Shown here piece by piece: positions 56,686 through 64,000 of a stretch of 64,000 bases of DNA. Made by a program: the position numbers and the translations under genes. The notes under the pieces are model-generated. The model made no database searches and was not told where the DNA came from. It saw only the letters and a list, made by a program, of their open reading frames with translations. This DNA is from Cognaticolwellia mytili (lineage in GTDB: Bacteria; Pseudomonadota; Gammaproteobacteria; Enterobacterales; Alteromonadaceae), in NCBI RefSeq assembly GCF_002104475.1, contig NZ_NBOF01000001.1, positions 806,001 to 870,000 of the forward strand, given 5' to 3'. Every line of letters starts with the position of its first letter. Position 1 is the first letter of the stretch.

Positions 56686-57606
56686 TTAACTAGACTTATC
56701 AGTTAACTTAACTTGCTGTTGTGCAAAAAATTGAATCAAAAAGTCAATTAATAAACGTAGCTTTTTCGAGCTGGCAGCCCCTGGGGGGAAAACACCAAAA
56801 ACATTGATTGCCTTTAACTGATAATCATCTAACACAGATTGTAAGCGCCCAGCTTTAATTTTTGGCCAAGCATCATAGGTTGGAATACGTCCTAAACCTT
56901 GTCCTCCTTCAACAAATGCGGTGCGTGCTGAAGCATTATTAGTTGCTATGGCCCCCTTAACTTCAATGGTATGAGATCGCCCTGCTTTTTCTAATATCAG
57001 TTTATTACTGGTTAATTTATAAATAACCCAAGTGTGTTCAACTAATTCACTTGGTGTTGTTGGCCGACCATAACGCTCAAAATAATCCGGCGAACCGCAT
57101 AAGCATGTTTCTAACACCGCTAGTTTTCTGGCCTGTAAATTTGAATCGGCTAATGGCGCGCCTCGTATAGCAAGATCAATACCTTCTTTGACAATATTAA
57201 CCACTTCATCAGTTAACATTAGGTCGAGTTCAATTTTGGGGTACAACTTCCGAAACTTATCCAATGCCGGTACTATCGTATGTAACCCAACGCTGACCGG
57301 ACAAGTAATTTTTAGCAACCCTTCAGGTTCATTTTTCACATTTTCGATTTGCTGGTTAGCCGCACTTGCTTGCTCAGCAATAATTCTGCAACGTTGATAA
57401 TAATCACTACCAGCTTGCGTTAACATAATAGAGCGCGTGGAACGATTTAAGAGCGTAATACCTAACTGTTTTTCAAGTTTTTTAATGTGATAACTAACAA
57501 CGGCTCGTGAAAGTCCAATATGCTTAGCCGCGGCACTAAAACTTCCTTGTTCAACCACTTGAGAAAAAACCACCATACTTTTTAGCTGTTCAAAAGAAAT
57601 ATCCAC
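56686..57606 (-). CDS. LysR family transcriptional regulator
   Basis: 306-residue regulator. An N-terminal winged helix (LKSMVVFSQVVEQGSFSAAAKHIGLSRAVVSYHIKKLEKQLG) is followed by a CrgA-type ligand-binding domain (ITCPVSVGLHTIVPALDKF, DLAIRGAPL). It is divergent from the DJ-1/PfpI and reductase genes across a gap of about 195 bp and likely regulates them, as LysR proteins usually control divergent neighbours. The inducer is unknown. Confidence 0.9.
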   Translation of the reverse strand: MDISFEQLKSMVVFSQVVEQGSFSAAAKHIGLSRAVVSYHIKKLEKQLGITLLNRSTRSIMLTQAGSDYYQRCRIIAEQASAANQQIENVKNEPEGLLKITCPVSVGLHTIVPALDKFRKLYPKIELDLMLTDEVVNIVKEGIDLAIRGAPLADSNLQARKLAVLETCLCGSPDYFERYGRPTTPSELVEHTWVIYKLTSNKLILEKAGRSHTIEVKGAIATNNASARTAFVEGGQGLGRIPTYDAWPKIKAGRLQSVLDDYQLKAINVFGVFPPGAASSKKLRLLIDFLIQFFAQQQVKLTDKSS

Positions 57607-57801
57607 TTACATCACCTTTATCAAAACGAGTTTATTCAAAAATAAACATTTGCACTCTATTGTATCAATAATTAGAACAAAGTTATCAAATTAATCTGCA
57701 TTGTATTAAAACTGTATAGGCATATAATATTTCCCATAGACTGAAGTCATCAAGCAATGACATCAATAAGTACGATAATAAAATTGCATAGGAAAATTAA
57801 A

Positions 57802-58503
57802 ATGAATGCGACAAAAAGACAAAACACGCAAGTATTAATGGTATTAACCTCGCACGATAAACTAGGTAATACTGGCGAAAAAACAGGCTTTTGGTTAGAA
57901 GAATTTGCCGCGCCTTATTATCAATTAATTGATGCCGGTTTTACCGTAACATTGGCTTCGCCATTAGGCGGACAACCACCATTAGATCCTAAAAGTGCTG
58001 AAGCAGACTTTCAAACTGATGCAACTCGCCGTTTTGAAAGTGATGAACAAAGCCAGCAAGTATTGGCAACAACGACAAAATTAAACCTTATTGATGCTAA
58101 TGAATACGCTGCCGTTTTCTATCCTGGCGGTCATGGTCCACTTTGGGATTTAACTGACAACCAAGACTCAATCAACTTGATCTCAGCATTTATCGAGCAA
58201 AACAAACCTGTAGCCGTTGTTTGTCATGCCACAGCAGTATTACTTAAGGTAAAAGACAGTAACGGTACTGCGATAGTTAAAGGCAAAAAAATTGCAGGTT
58301 TCACTAACAGTGAAGAAGATGCAGTACAGCTAACGAACATCGTGCCATTTTTACTTGAAGATGAGTTAATTAAGCAAGGTGCTGACTATCATAAAGGTCA
58401 GGATTGGGCACCGTTTGCTGTTGAAGATGGCTTAATCATCAGTGGTCAAAACCCTGCAAGCTCTAGTGAAGTAGCTAACCGTTTGATCAACAAACTAGCG
58501 TAA
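57802..58503 (+). CDS. DJ-1/PfpI family protein (type 1 glutamine amidotransferase-like)
   Basis: 233-residue member of the DJ-1/PfpI superfamily, HSP31-like class. The nucleophile elbow is AVVCHATAV (Cys141); the acidic and His partners are suggested by GEKTGFWLEEFAAPYY and YPGGHGPLWDL. These proteins act on glyoxals or as deglycase/chaperones under carbonyl stress. Start ATG at 57802 follows TAGGAAAATTAAA; an ATG at 57757 would add 15 residues without homology. It is likely co-transcribed with the CurA-like reductase 98 bp downstream. Confidence 0.88.
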   Translation: MNATKRQNTQVLMVLTSHDKLGNTGEKTGFWLEEFAAPYYQLIDAGFTVTLASPLGGQPPLDPKSAEADFQTDATRRFESDEQSQQVLATTTKLNLIDANEYAAVFYPGGHGPLWDLTDNQDSINLISAFIEQNKPVAVVCHATAVLLKVKDSNGTAIVKGKKIAGFTNSEEDAVQLTNIVPFLLEDELIKQGADYHKGQDWAPFAVEDGLIISGQNPASSSEVANRLINKLA

Positions 58504-58601
58504 AAATTAATACGAGAAAACAAATAACCTAGCAGAAAATCATTGTATAAATTTATCTGCTAGGTTTGATTAATCATTAAGCCATTATTTGGAATAATTA
58601 A

Positions 58602-59687
58602 ATGACCTCGAACGCAAATACCGATTTAAATCTTTCTTCAATATTACAACAAAATAAACAAAAAAATCGCCAGTTTACCTTAGCTTCTCGCCCTGTCGGC
58701 GCACCTACGGCAGAAAATTTTAGTTTAGTTGAAACAGCAATTCCATTACCAAGCCAAGGTGAAGTCTTACTACGAACGGTTTACCTCTCATTAGACCCTT
58801 ACATGCGTGGCCGTATGAGTGATGCAAAATCATATGCAGAGCCGGTAGCCATTGGTGAAGTAATGGTTGGCGGTGCAGTGTGTCGAGTGGAAGAGTCACG
58901 TAATGACAATTTTCAAGTTGGCGATTTAGTAGTTGCTTATACCGGCTGGCAAGATTATGCCATTTCAGATGGCGTAGAGTTGTTAAAATTACCAAAAGAG
59001 TTGACGTCACCGTCATATGCCCTTGGCGTATTGGGTATGCCAGGATTAACAGCATATATGGGCTTGCTTGACATTGGCGCGCCTAAAGCAGGTGAAACTG
59101 TTGTGGTTGCAGCAGCCAGTGGCGCAGTAGGCAGTTTAGTAGGTCAAATTGCTAAATTACAAGGTTGCCGCGTTATTGGTATTGCTGGTAGCGAAGAAAA
59201 GTGTCATTACGTGACGGACACCTTAGGTTTTGATGTTTGTGTGAATCATAAAAGTAGCAATTTAGCACAACAATTGGCCGAACAATGTCCTGATGGTATT
59301 GATGTATATTTTGAGAACGTTGGCGGCGCAGTATTTGACGCTGTTATGCCATTACTAAATGCCTGTGCACGTGTGCCGCTATGTGGATTAATTTCACAAT
59401 ACAATGCCACTGAGCTGCCAACAGGACCAGATAGATTATCATCACTAATGGGATTATTACTGGTTAAGCGCATAAAAATGCAAGGTTTTATCGTATTTGA
59501 TGACTATGGTCATCGTTATAACGAATTTAGCCAAGCGATGGGCCAGTGGCTTGCTGAAGGAAAAATTATTCACCGTGAGGATAAAGTAATAGGTTTAGAG
59601 CAAGCATCTAATGCTTTCATCGGCTTATTAAAAGGTGAAAACTTCGGTAAACTTGTGGTTGAAGTAGGTCCTTTAGAGTTAACTTAA
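58602..59687 (+). CDS. NADP-dependent medium-chain reductase, CurA/PTGR-like
   Basis: 361-residue zinc-free MDR-family reductase of the double bonds of enones. Signature stretches are LSLDPYMRGRMSD (near 60), GEVMVGGAVCRVEES, YMGLLDIGAPKAGETVVVAAASGAVGSLVGQIAK and DVYFENVGGAVFDAVMP. The structural zinc cysteines are absent, as in this clade. With the DJ-1 protein it forms a likely carbonyl-detoxification pair controlled by the LysR regulator. Confidence 0.9.
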   Translation: MTSNANTDLNLSSILQQNKQKNRQFTLASRPVGAPTAENFSLVETAIPLPSQGEVLLRTVYLSLDPYMRGRMSDAKSYAEPVAIGEVMVGGAVCRVEESRNDNFQVGDLVVAYTGWQDYAISDGVELLKLPKELTSPSYALGVLGMPGLTAYMGLLDIGAPKAGETVVVAAASGAVGSLVGQIAKLQGCRVIGIAGSEEKCHYVTDTLGFDVCVNHKSSNLAQQLAEQCPDGIDVYFENVGGAVFDAVMPLLNACARVPLCGLISQYNATELPTGPDRLSSLMGLLLVKRIKMQGFIVFDDYGHRYNEFSQAMGQWLAEGKIIHREDKVIGLEQASNAFIGLLKGENFGKLVVEVGPLELT

Positions 59688-59723
59688 TACGGTTTTAACC
59701 GTTAAGTGCTAACGCCAGAGACA

Positions 59724-59753
59724 AAAAAAGGTAAACACATTGTTTACCTTTTA
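59724..59753 (+). terminator. Terminator after the CurA-like gene
   Basis: AAAAGGTAAACA and TGTTTACCTTTT pair around CAT, with flanking A and T runs. Confidence 0.92.
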
Positions 59754-59812
59754 TATGTTCATTTCATAACATTATGATAACACTACGGCACGAATGCTAA
59801 GCAACTAAACCG

Positions 59813-60637
59813 CTATGCAACTACAGCCTTTTTCACTTTATCTTTATAACTGCGGCTAACTTTCAATTCTTTGCCGTTAGACATTACTAAATAGTATTCA
59901 CCATTTAGTTGGCTGCAAAATTTATCAATGTAGTTTTTATTTACGATGGTAGAGCGATGACTACGCAAGAACTGTCGAGGATCTAATACTTCCTCTAGTT
60001 GTTTCATGGTTTTACGTAGAATATGAGTACTGCTTTGTGTATGCACGCACATATAATCACCAGCGGCATCAATCCATAAGATATCTTTTACTGGCACCCT
60101 GCTAACTTCGCCGGCATCTTTAATCGCTAATACGTCAGAATAACTAGAAATACTAACAGGTTCATTGTTGTCTAACTCTTGTAGTATTTTGTCACAATCA
60201 TTTCCGGTAACGTCACTAACTAAGCGCACTAGTTTAGACTTATGAATGGCGTTCACTTCACTACTAAGACTTTGTCTGATTTTATCTAAGGTTTGTGCTA
60301 AACGCTGATCATCAGCTGGTTTAAGCAAGTAATCTTGTGCGTGTACTTCAAATGCTTGCATGGCATATTGATCAAATGCAGTAACAAATACCACCATTGG
60401 TAGTTGCAAGCCTTGTTCAACAATTGCTTCAACCACTTCAAAACCATTTAAACCCGGCATTTGAATATCAAGAAAAATAAGATCAGGCTGATAGGCACGA
60501 ACAGCTTCTAATGCTTCTCGGCCATTAGTACATTGCGCGATAATATCGATATCTTTGTGATCTTCAAGACGAACCACTAAGCCTTTTCTTGCTAGTGGCT
60601 CATCGTCAACAATAACTGTTGTGAGCTTTTTGCTCAT
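59813..60637 (-). CDS. LytTR-type response regulator
   Basis: 274-residue response regulator. Receiver domain at 1-120 with acidic pocket DDE (11-13), phosphoacceptor Asp57 (LIFLDIQMPG) and TAFDQYA; a linker, then a LytTR DNA-binding domain at about 170-272 (DILWIDAAGDYMCVHTQSS, HRSTIVNKNYID). It overlaps the kinase gene by 4 bp (ATGA). Confidence 0.93.
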   Translation of the reverse strand: MSKKLTTVIVDDEPLARKGLVVRLEDHKDIDIIAQCTNGREALEAVRAYQPDLIFLDIQMPGLNGFEVVEAIVEQGLQLPMVVFVTAFDQYAMQAFEVHAQDYLLKPADDQRLAQTLDKIRQSLSSEVNAIHKSKLVRLVSDVTGNDCDKILQELDNNEPVSISSYSDVLAIKDAGEVSRVPVKDILWIDAAGDYMCVHTQSSTHILRKTMKQLEEVLDPRQFLRSHRSTIVNKNYIDKFCSQLNGEYYLVMSNGKELKVSRSYKDKVKKAVVA

Positions 60638-61707
60638 ATCTTGCTTCCAATGTCGTATGGCATTCGTATACTTATCTTAACACCAGTAGGTACATTGTTG
60701 GCAACAACTAATGAAAAATCATCCTGATAGAGTGCATGCAGTCGTTCTCGTGTATTGACCAAACCGACACCATTTTCTCTGAATAAGTTACCATTAGTTA
60801 TTTCCGCTCCGGGACCATTATCGGACAGCTCAATCAATAAATCATTACCGAAACGGTGTACCGAAACATTGATTTCCCCACCTTCCTCTTGTACAGCAAT
60901 AGCGTGTTTAATCGAATTTTCAGCTAAAGGTTGCAATATCATGCTAGGTACCAATGCTAAGTTACAATCACTAGCAATATTAAAACTAACTTGCAAACGT
61001 TCTTCAAAGCGCACCTTTTCAATATCTAGATACAGCCTTAAGGCCTGTAGTTCATTATCAAGCGTTACTTTCTTCATTGGGTCTTTATCTAATGAATAAC
61101 GCAAAAATTCACTTAATTTTGTTACCATACCATTCGCTGTTTTGTTTTCTTTAACCAGAATAAGTGTCGATATTGCGTTTAAAGTATTAAACAGAAAATG
61201 AGGGTTTAACTGATAGCGCAACATTTTTAATTGAGCTTGATGGGCAACAGTATTCGCACGTAATACATTTTGCTTTTCTTTTTGTAACATTTGATAGTAT
61301 TTAGTACCAAAGTACAGTCCACTCCAACTAAGAATAATGAAAAAAGATAGCAAACTATTTTTGGTATAAAAAAGAATGAAGTCTGGACGGTAACCGTGTT
61401 TATATATTTCCCAATAATTAATATTTTTAATAATTTGCCAAAACACACCGGTACAATATGAGGTGAGTATCACTACAATGGCAATTTTTAACGGAGTAAA
61501 ATTCCAGATGCGACGATAGATATATCTAAGCGGAATGGTAAACAACCAACCCGCGTAAGCATTAAGCAAAATAATTACTAAAAAGATATCACGCAAATCA
61601 TGTAGCAATGAACCTAAGTAATGTACCAAGGCAAAACCACACCAACCAGCGGTATGCACCAACCAGAATAAGCGATTTCTATTTTCTATAAATTCTTTCC
61701 AATTCAC
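60634..61707 (-). CDS. Sensor histidine kinase of the LytS/YehU type
   Basis: 357-residue membrane kinase with four to five hydrophobic segments in residues 12-135 and no periplasmic domain. His170 lies in the His_kinase motif RYQLNPHFLFNTLNAISTL; the ATPase domain follows (LQPLAENSIKHAI and LSDNGPG). Start is GTG at 61707. It is the partner of the LytTR regulator downstream. The signal is unknown and no obvious target gene is adjacent. Confidence 0.93.
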   Translation of the reverse strand: MNWKEFIENRNRLFWLVHTAGWCGFALVHYLGSLLHDLRDIFLVIILLNAYAGWLFTIPLRYIYRRIWNFTPLKIAIVVILTSYCTGVFWQIIKNINYWEIYKHGYRPDFILFYTKNSLLSFFIILSWSGLYFGTKYYQMLQKEKQNVLRANTVAHQAQLKMLRYQLNPHFLFNTLNAISTLILVKENKTANGMVTKLSEFLRYSLDKDPMKKVTLDNELQALRLYLDIEKVRFEERLQVSFNIASDCNLALVPSMILQPLAENSIKHAIAVQEEGGEINVSVHRFGNDLLIELSDNGPGAEITNGNLFRENGVGLVNTRERLHALYQDDFSLVVANNVPTGVKISIRMPYDIGSKI

Positions 61708-61802
61708 ACATGACAGCCAGTAAACTCTATTAAGCTAATTATGCGCTATGCAAGTCATTCTCGCACTACCACTAATCGTAAGATTTCAGCACCTTATCTC
61801 AT

Positions 61803-62924
61803 TTACTTTATAACAATATCTGTCTCAGGATGTTGCTTTGCCAGTAGTAAAAACTGTTTATTTGCTAATTCCTTGTATTTTTCACCCTGACATTTATGAA
61901 ACTTAAAAAGATACCATAACCCATTAATAATTAATGACAAAATATAGTAACACGTAACCATCTTGGCGATGATTTCACGTGGAAAAGTCATCATTTGTTC
62001 TAGATTGTCGACAATTTCAGAATGATTTGCTTGCTGGTTATCGGGACAAATATCACTACTACTTCGCGAGTATTGCTGACGATTTTGCTCAGCCGTGTAC
62101 TGCGTTATCACCCACTTAGTTTTACTGACTTCAATTTCATTAACTGCCATCATCATACCCAATTCATACTCAATCGGGGCAATACAAGCGCATTCGAAAT
62201 CAATCAATTGGTAACGAAAGTCAGCATTATTAGTGGTGCTATTTTCGAGCTTAATTACGTTGCTGAAGTTTACATCACCATGACAAAACACCTCATTACT
62301 CTGCCCTACTTCTTGTCTTATTTGAGTAAGTTCTTTCAACACTGATTCAGTTGTTGCCATTAAACAATTAATTTCAGTTAACGACATTTGCTGGTTTAAA
62401 ACATCCGGTTGTTGATTTGATAACTCTTGAAATAACTGCGAGATAGTTTGCTCTATTTCTAAGCGTGGAAGAACTGAAGCAGAATGATTTGCTAAAGTAT
62501 TAGCAGACTTGGTATTTGTGATTTGGCTAGTGAAGTTGTTAGAAGAAAAAGGTAACCAATGACATTTCGTCAGTAATGATAATATAACCGTTAATTGTTC
62601 ATCTTCACTAAGTTGAGTATTTTCCAATAGCTCGCCAGAGAGGAACTCACTGATCAACCAATCATCTTCAGCGTAAATAAGCTTGGGAGCAACACCACTA
62701 TCAGCTGCAAGCTTATTTGCTAAAATTTCAGTAGCACCACTTGTGATATGCTTAGCAAAATACTGATGTTCATCAACCTGTACACGAAAACATGACTGAC
62801 TTAGCCCTGAATCAATAACTGCTACACTGTTAATGCTTCTACTGGCAAAACAAGGCAATAAACATAAATTTTTTATAAGCGGCTTATATTGCTCATAAAC
62901 ATCTGAAGTTAAGTCAGTCACCAT
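61803..62924 (-). CDS. APH/choline-kinase-fold phosphotransferase, possible thiamine kinase
   Basis: 373-residue small-molecule kinase. Brenner motif CHGDVNFSNVI with H215, D217 and N222; second aspartate in LIDFECA (Asp242). The N-terminal lobe begins with a loop (VIDSGLSQSCFRVQVDEHQYFAKH) typical of ThiK/choline kinases. Because it follows a PnuC-family transporter and a YkoF-like thiamine-binding protein, phosphorylation of thiamine after import is the best guess. The name is inference; the fold alone fits choline, ethanolamine or aminoglycoside kinases too. Confidence 0.65.
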   Translation of the reverse strand: MVTDLTSDVYEQYKPLIKNLCLLPCFASRSINSVAVIDSGLSQSCFRVQVDEHQYFAKHITSGATEILANKLAADSGVAPKLIYAEDDWLISEFLSGELLENTQLSEDEQLTVILSLLTKCHWLPFSSNNFTSQITNTKSANTLANHSASVLPRLEIEQTISQLFQELSNQQPDVLNQQMSLTEINCLMATTESVLKELTQIRQEVGQSNEVFCHGDVNFSNVIKLENSTTNNADFRYQLIDFECACIAPIEYELGMMMAVNEIEVSKTKWVITQYTAEQNRQQYSRSSSDICPDNQQANHSEIVDNLEQMMTFPREIIAKMVTCYYILSLIINGLWYLFKFHKCQGEKYKELANKQFLLLAKQHPETDIVIK

Positions 62925-62979
62925 TTCAGTACGTACTCATCAGTAATACCATCGTAAGCAGTACCATTAAACTTCTCTT

Positions 62980-63678
62980 TTAGCCGAGAACGGGCGAAAT
63001 ATCACTGTCGTTCACAGCGCTTTGTTGCTGCTGTAAATACAGTTTACGCCACTGCCAATAACCGTAACTTGCTAATATCACATAACAAGCGAATAAAGCA
63101 GCTGTTGGAGTTAAGCCTTTCTCGATATAGAGATAAATTGAAACAACATCGATAACGACAAAATAAAGCCAATTTTCTAACACCTTCTGTGTTAATAAAT
63201 AAGTCGCAAATATCGCAAATACGGTTGTCGCGCTATCAAGATACGGAAAATGTGTTGGTGTATATGTCGCCATTAACCAACCTAATACGATTGACAGTAC
63301 TGACAGAGCAAGAATCATGACGCTATGACGTTGCAGCGTCCATTGGCTATAAAGCAGTTCTTTACTGTTGGTTCTGGGCGCTAAAGTATCATTATTTTCG
63401 AGATTACTAGCAACAGTATTTTTACGCCAGCATAACCAACCATACACCGCCATTAATAAATAATAGAGCTGTAATGCACTGTCCATCCATAAATATACAT
63501 CATAAAAAATAACGGTATATAACACGGTACTTAGTATTGCTGCCGGCCAGCACCAAAGGTTACCTTTTGCTGCTAAAACCACGTATAGCAGTGAAGCGAC
63601 TACTGCAATAAGCTCTAATACTGGTAGTGTTGTGAAATAAGTAACAATTTCAGTAGTGGCACTGATTGAGCTTGCCAT
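62980..63678 (-). CDS. PnuC-family vitamin transporter, possible thiamine transporter
   Basis: 232-residue membrane protein with seven hydrophobic segments. Family motifs are NLWCWPAAILSTVLYTVIFYD and VLENWLYFVVIDVVSIYLYIEKGL. PnuC-family members carry nicotinamide riboside, riboflavin or thiamine by facilitated diffusion with trapping by a kinase. Neighbours point to thiamine (PnuT). The start codon overlaps the stop of the YkoF-like gene (TAATG), and the kinase gene follows after 55 bp. Confidence 0.85.
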   Translation of the reverse strand: MASSISATTEIVTYFTTLPVLELIAVVASLLYVVLAAKGNLWCWPAAILSTVLYTVIFYDVYLWMDSALQLYYLLMAVYGWLCWRKNTVASNLENNDTLAPRTNSKELLYSQWTLQRHSVMILALSVLSIVLGWLMATYTPTHFPYLDSATTVFAIFATYLLTQKVLENWLYFVVIDVVSIYLYIEKGLTPTAALFACYVILASYGYWQWRKLYLQQQQSAVNDSDISPVLG

Positions 63679-63944
63679 TACGACTCTGCTTCAACAACTG
63701 AGCGATCACCGCCAATAAACTTACAAACAAATACTGCAGCATTTAAGGTCTGATGTACGTGCTTTATTTCAGCCATTACATGACTTGTAGCTAAGTCATA
63801 ATCACCAAAAACCTGTGTACTCATACCATTAGTAACAACATTTAGTCCTTCCACTAAACGTAAACGTTTAATAAAAGCCCAAATTTCAGTTTTAAATTTT
63901 TCTTCTGCTAATGGATATAAACTAATTTCAATTGATATTTTCAT
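63678..63944 (-). CDS. YkoF/thiamine-binding-like small protein
   Basis: 88-residue protein with the ferredoxin-like beta-alpha-beta pattern of the YkoF/MTH1187 group (KISIEISLYPLAEEKF, LNVVTNGMSTQVFGDYD and NAAVFVCKFIGGD). YkoF of Bacillus binds thiamine and HMP. It is translationally coupled to the PnuC-family gene. The operon promoter, and any thiamine riboswitch, would lie beyond 63944; the last 56 bp of the window are too short to tell. Confidence 0.75.
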   Translation of the reverse strand: MKISIEISLYPLAEEKFKTEIWAFIKRLRLVEGLNVVTNGMSTQVFGDYDLATSHVMAEIKHVHQTLNAAVFVCKFIGGDRSVVEAES

Positions 63945-64000
63945 ATCGATACTCTTGGTAAATTTTATTTATTAATAAAGCACTTTACTCAAAGTCATTT

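Overview
The window looks like chromosome of a low-GC marine gammaproteobacterium of the Alteromonadales, most like Colwellia or a close relative. This is a judgement from gene content, protein style and synteny; no database search was possible. Supporting points are the yejK-yejL-yejM-tRNA-Pro(GGG) block shared with E. coli, the tusDCB-tusE set beside a YccA protein, and a complete hexR/pyk and zwf-pgl-edd-glk-eda sugar block with HexR-type operators.

Layout. 0-9 kb: a partial solute-binding protein, an M23 peptidase, a double-domain QueD-like protein, pyrC, yejK, yejL, yejM, tRNA-Pro, and a lipoprotein that joins an alpha/beta hydrolase to a ClpP-like domain. 9-15.4 kb: putA without its DNA-binding domain, an RhlE-type helicase and two small membrane proteins. 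15.7-27 kb: a full radD helicase gene at 25.1 kb and a broken copy of its first 90 codons at 15.7 kb. They bracket a sugar cluster: Tat-dependent gluconate-2-dehydrogenase-type small subunit, GMC oxidoreductase, DUF1080 hydrolase, two sugar isomerase-like TIM barrels, an MFS permease and a Gfo/Idh/MocA dehydrogenase, with a divergent PAS-AraC regulator. The set fits breakdown of glycosides through 3-keto intermediates.

27.1-35.2 kb is an accessory block resembling a defence island. It holds a NACHT ATPase translationally coupled to a stand-alone RelA/SpoT-domain protein, a membrane-anchored coiled-coil PD-(D/E)XK nuclease, and a methyltransferase-HNH fusion. Two copies of a roughly 190-bp repeat flank the nuclease gene, two shorter copies lie to the right, and the block ends at a tRNA-Ser next to a decayed tRNA-Ser copy. 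The NACHT + RelA/SpoT pair is the best candidate for an undescribed system in this window.

35.4-54.2 kb is core metabolism: tag, a YccA-like protein, tusDCBE, an N-terminally extended GAPDH, a DUF2989 lipoprotein, gnd, gapA, eda, glk, edd, pgl, zwf, hexR, pykA and pfkA. HexR-type palindromes lie before gapA and between zwf and hexR, so the Entner-Doudoroff genes and lower glycolysis are probably co-controlled. 54.4-64 kb holds a chemoreceptor, a LysR regulator divergent from a DJ-1/PfpI protein and a CurA-like reductase, a LytS/LytR-type two-component pair, and an operon (YkoF-like protein, PnuC-family transporter, APH-fold kinase) that looks like thiamine salvage.
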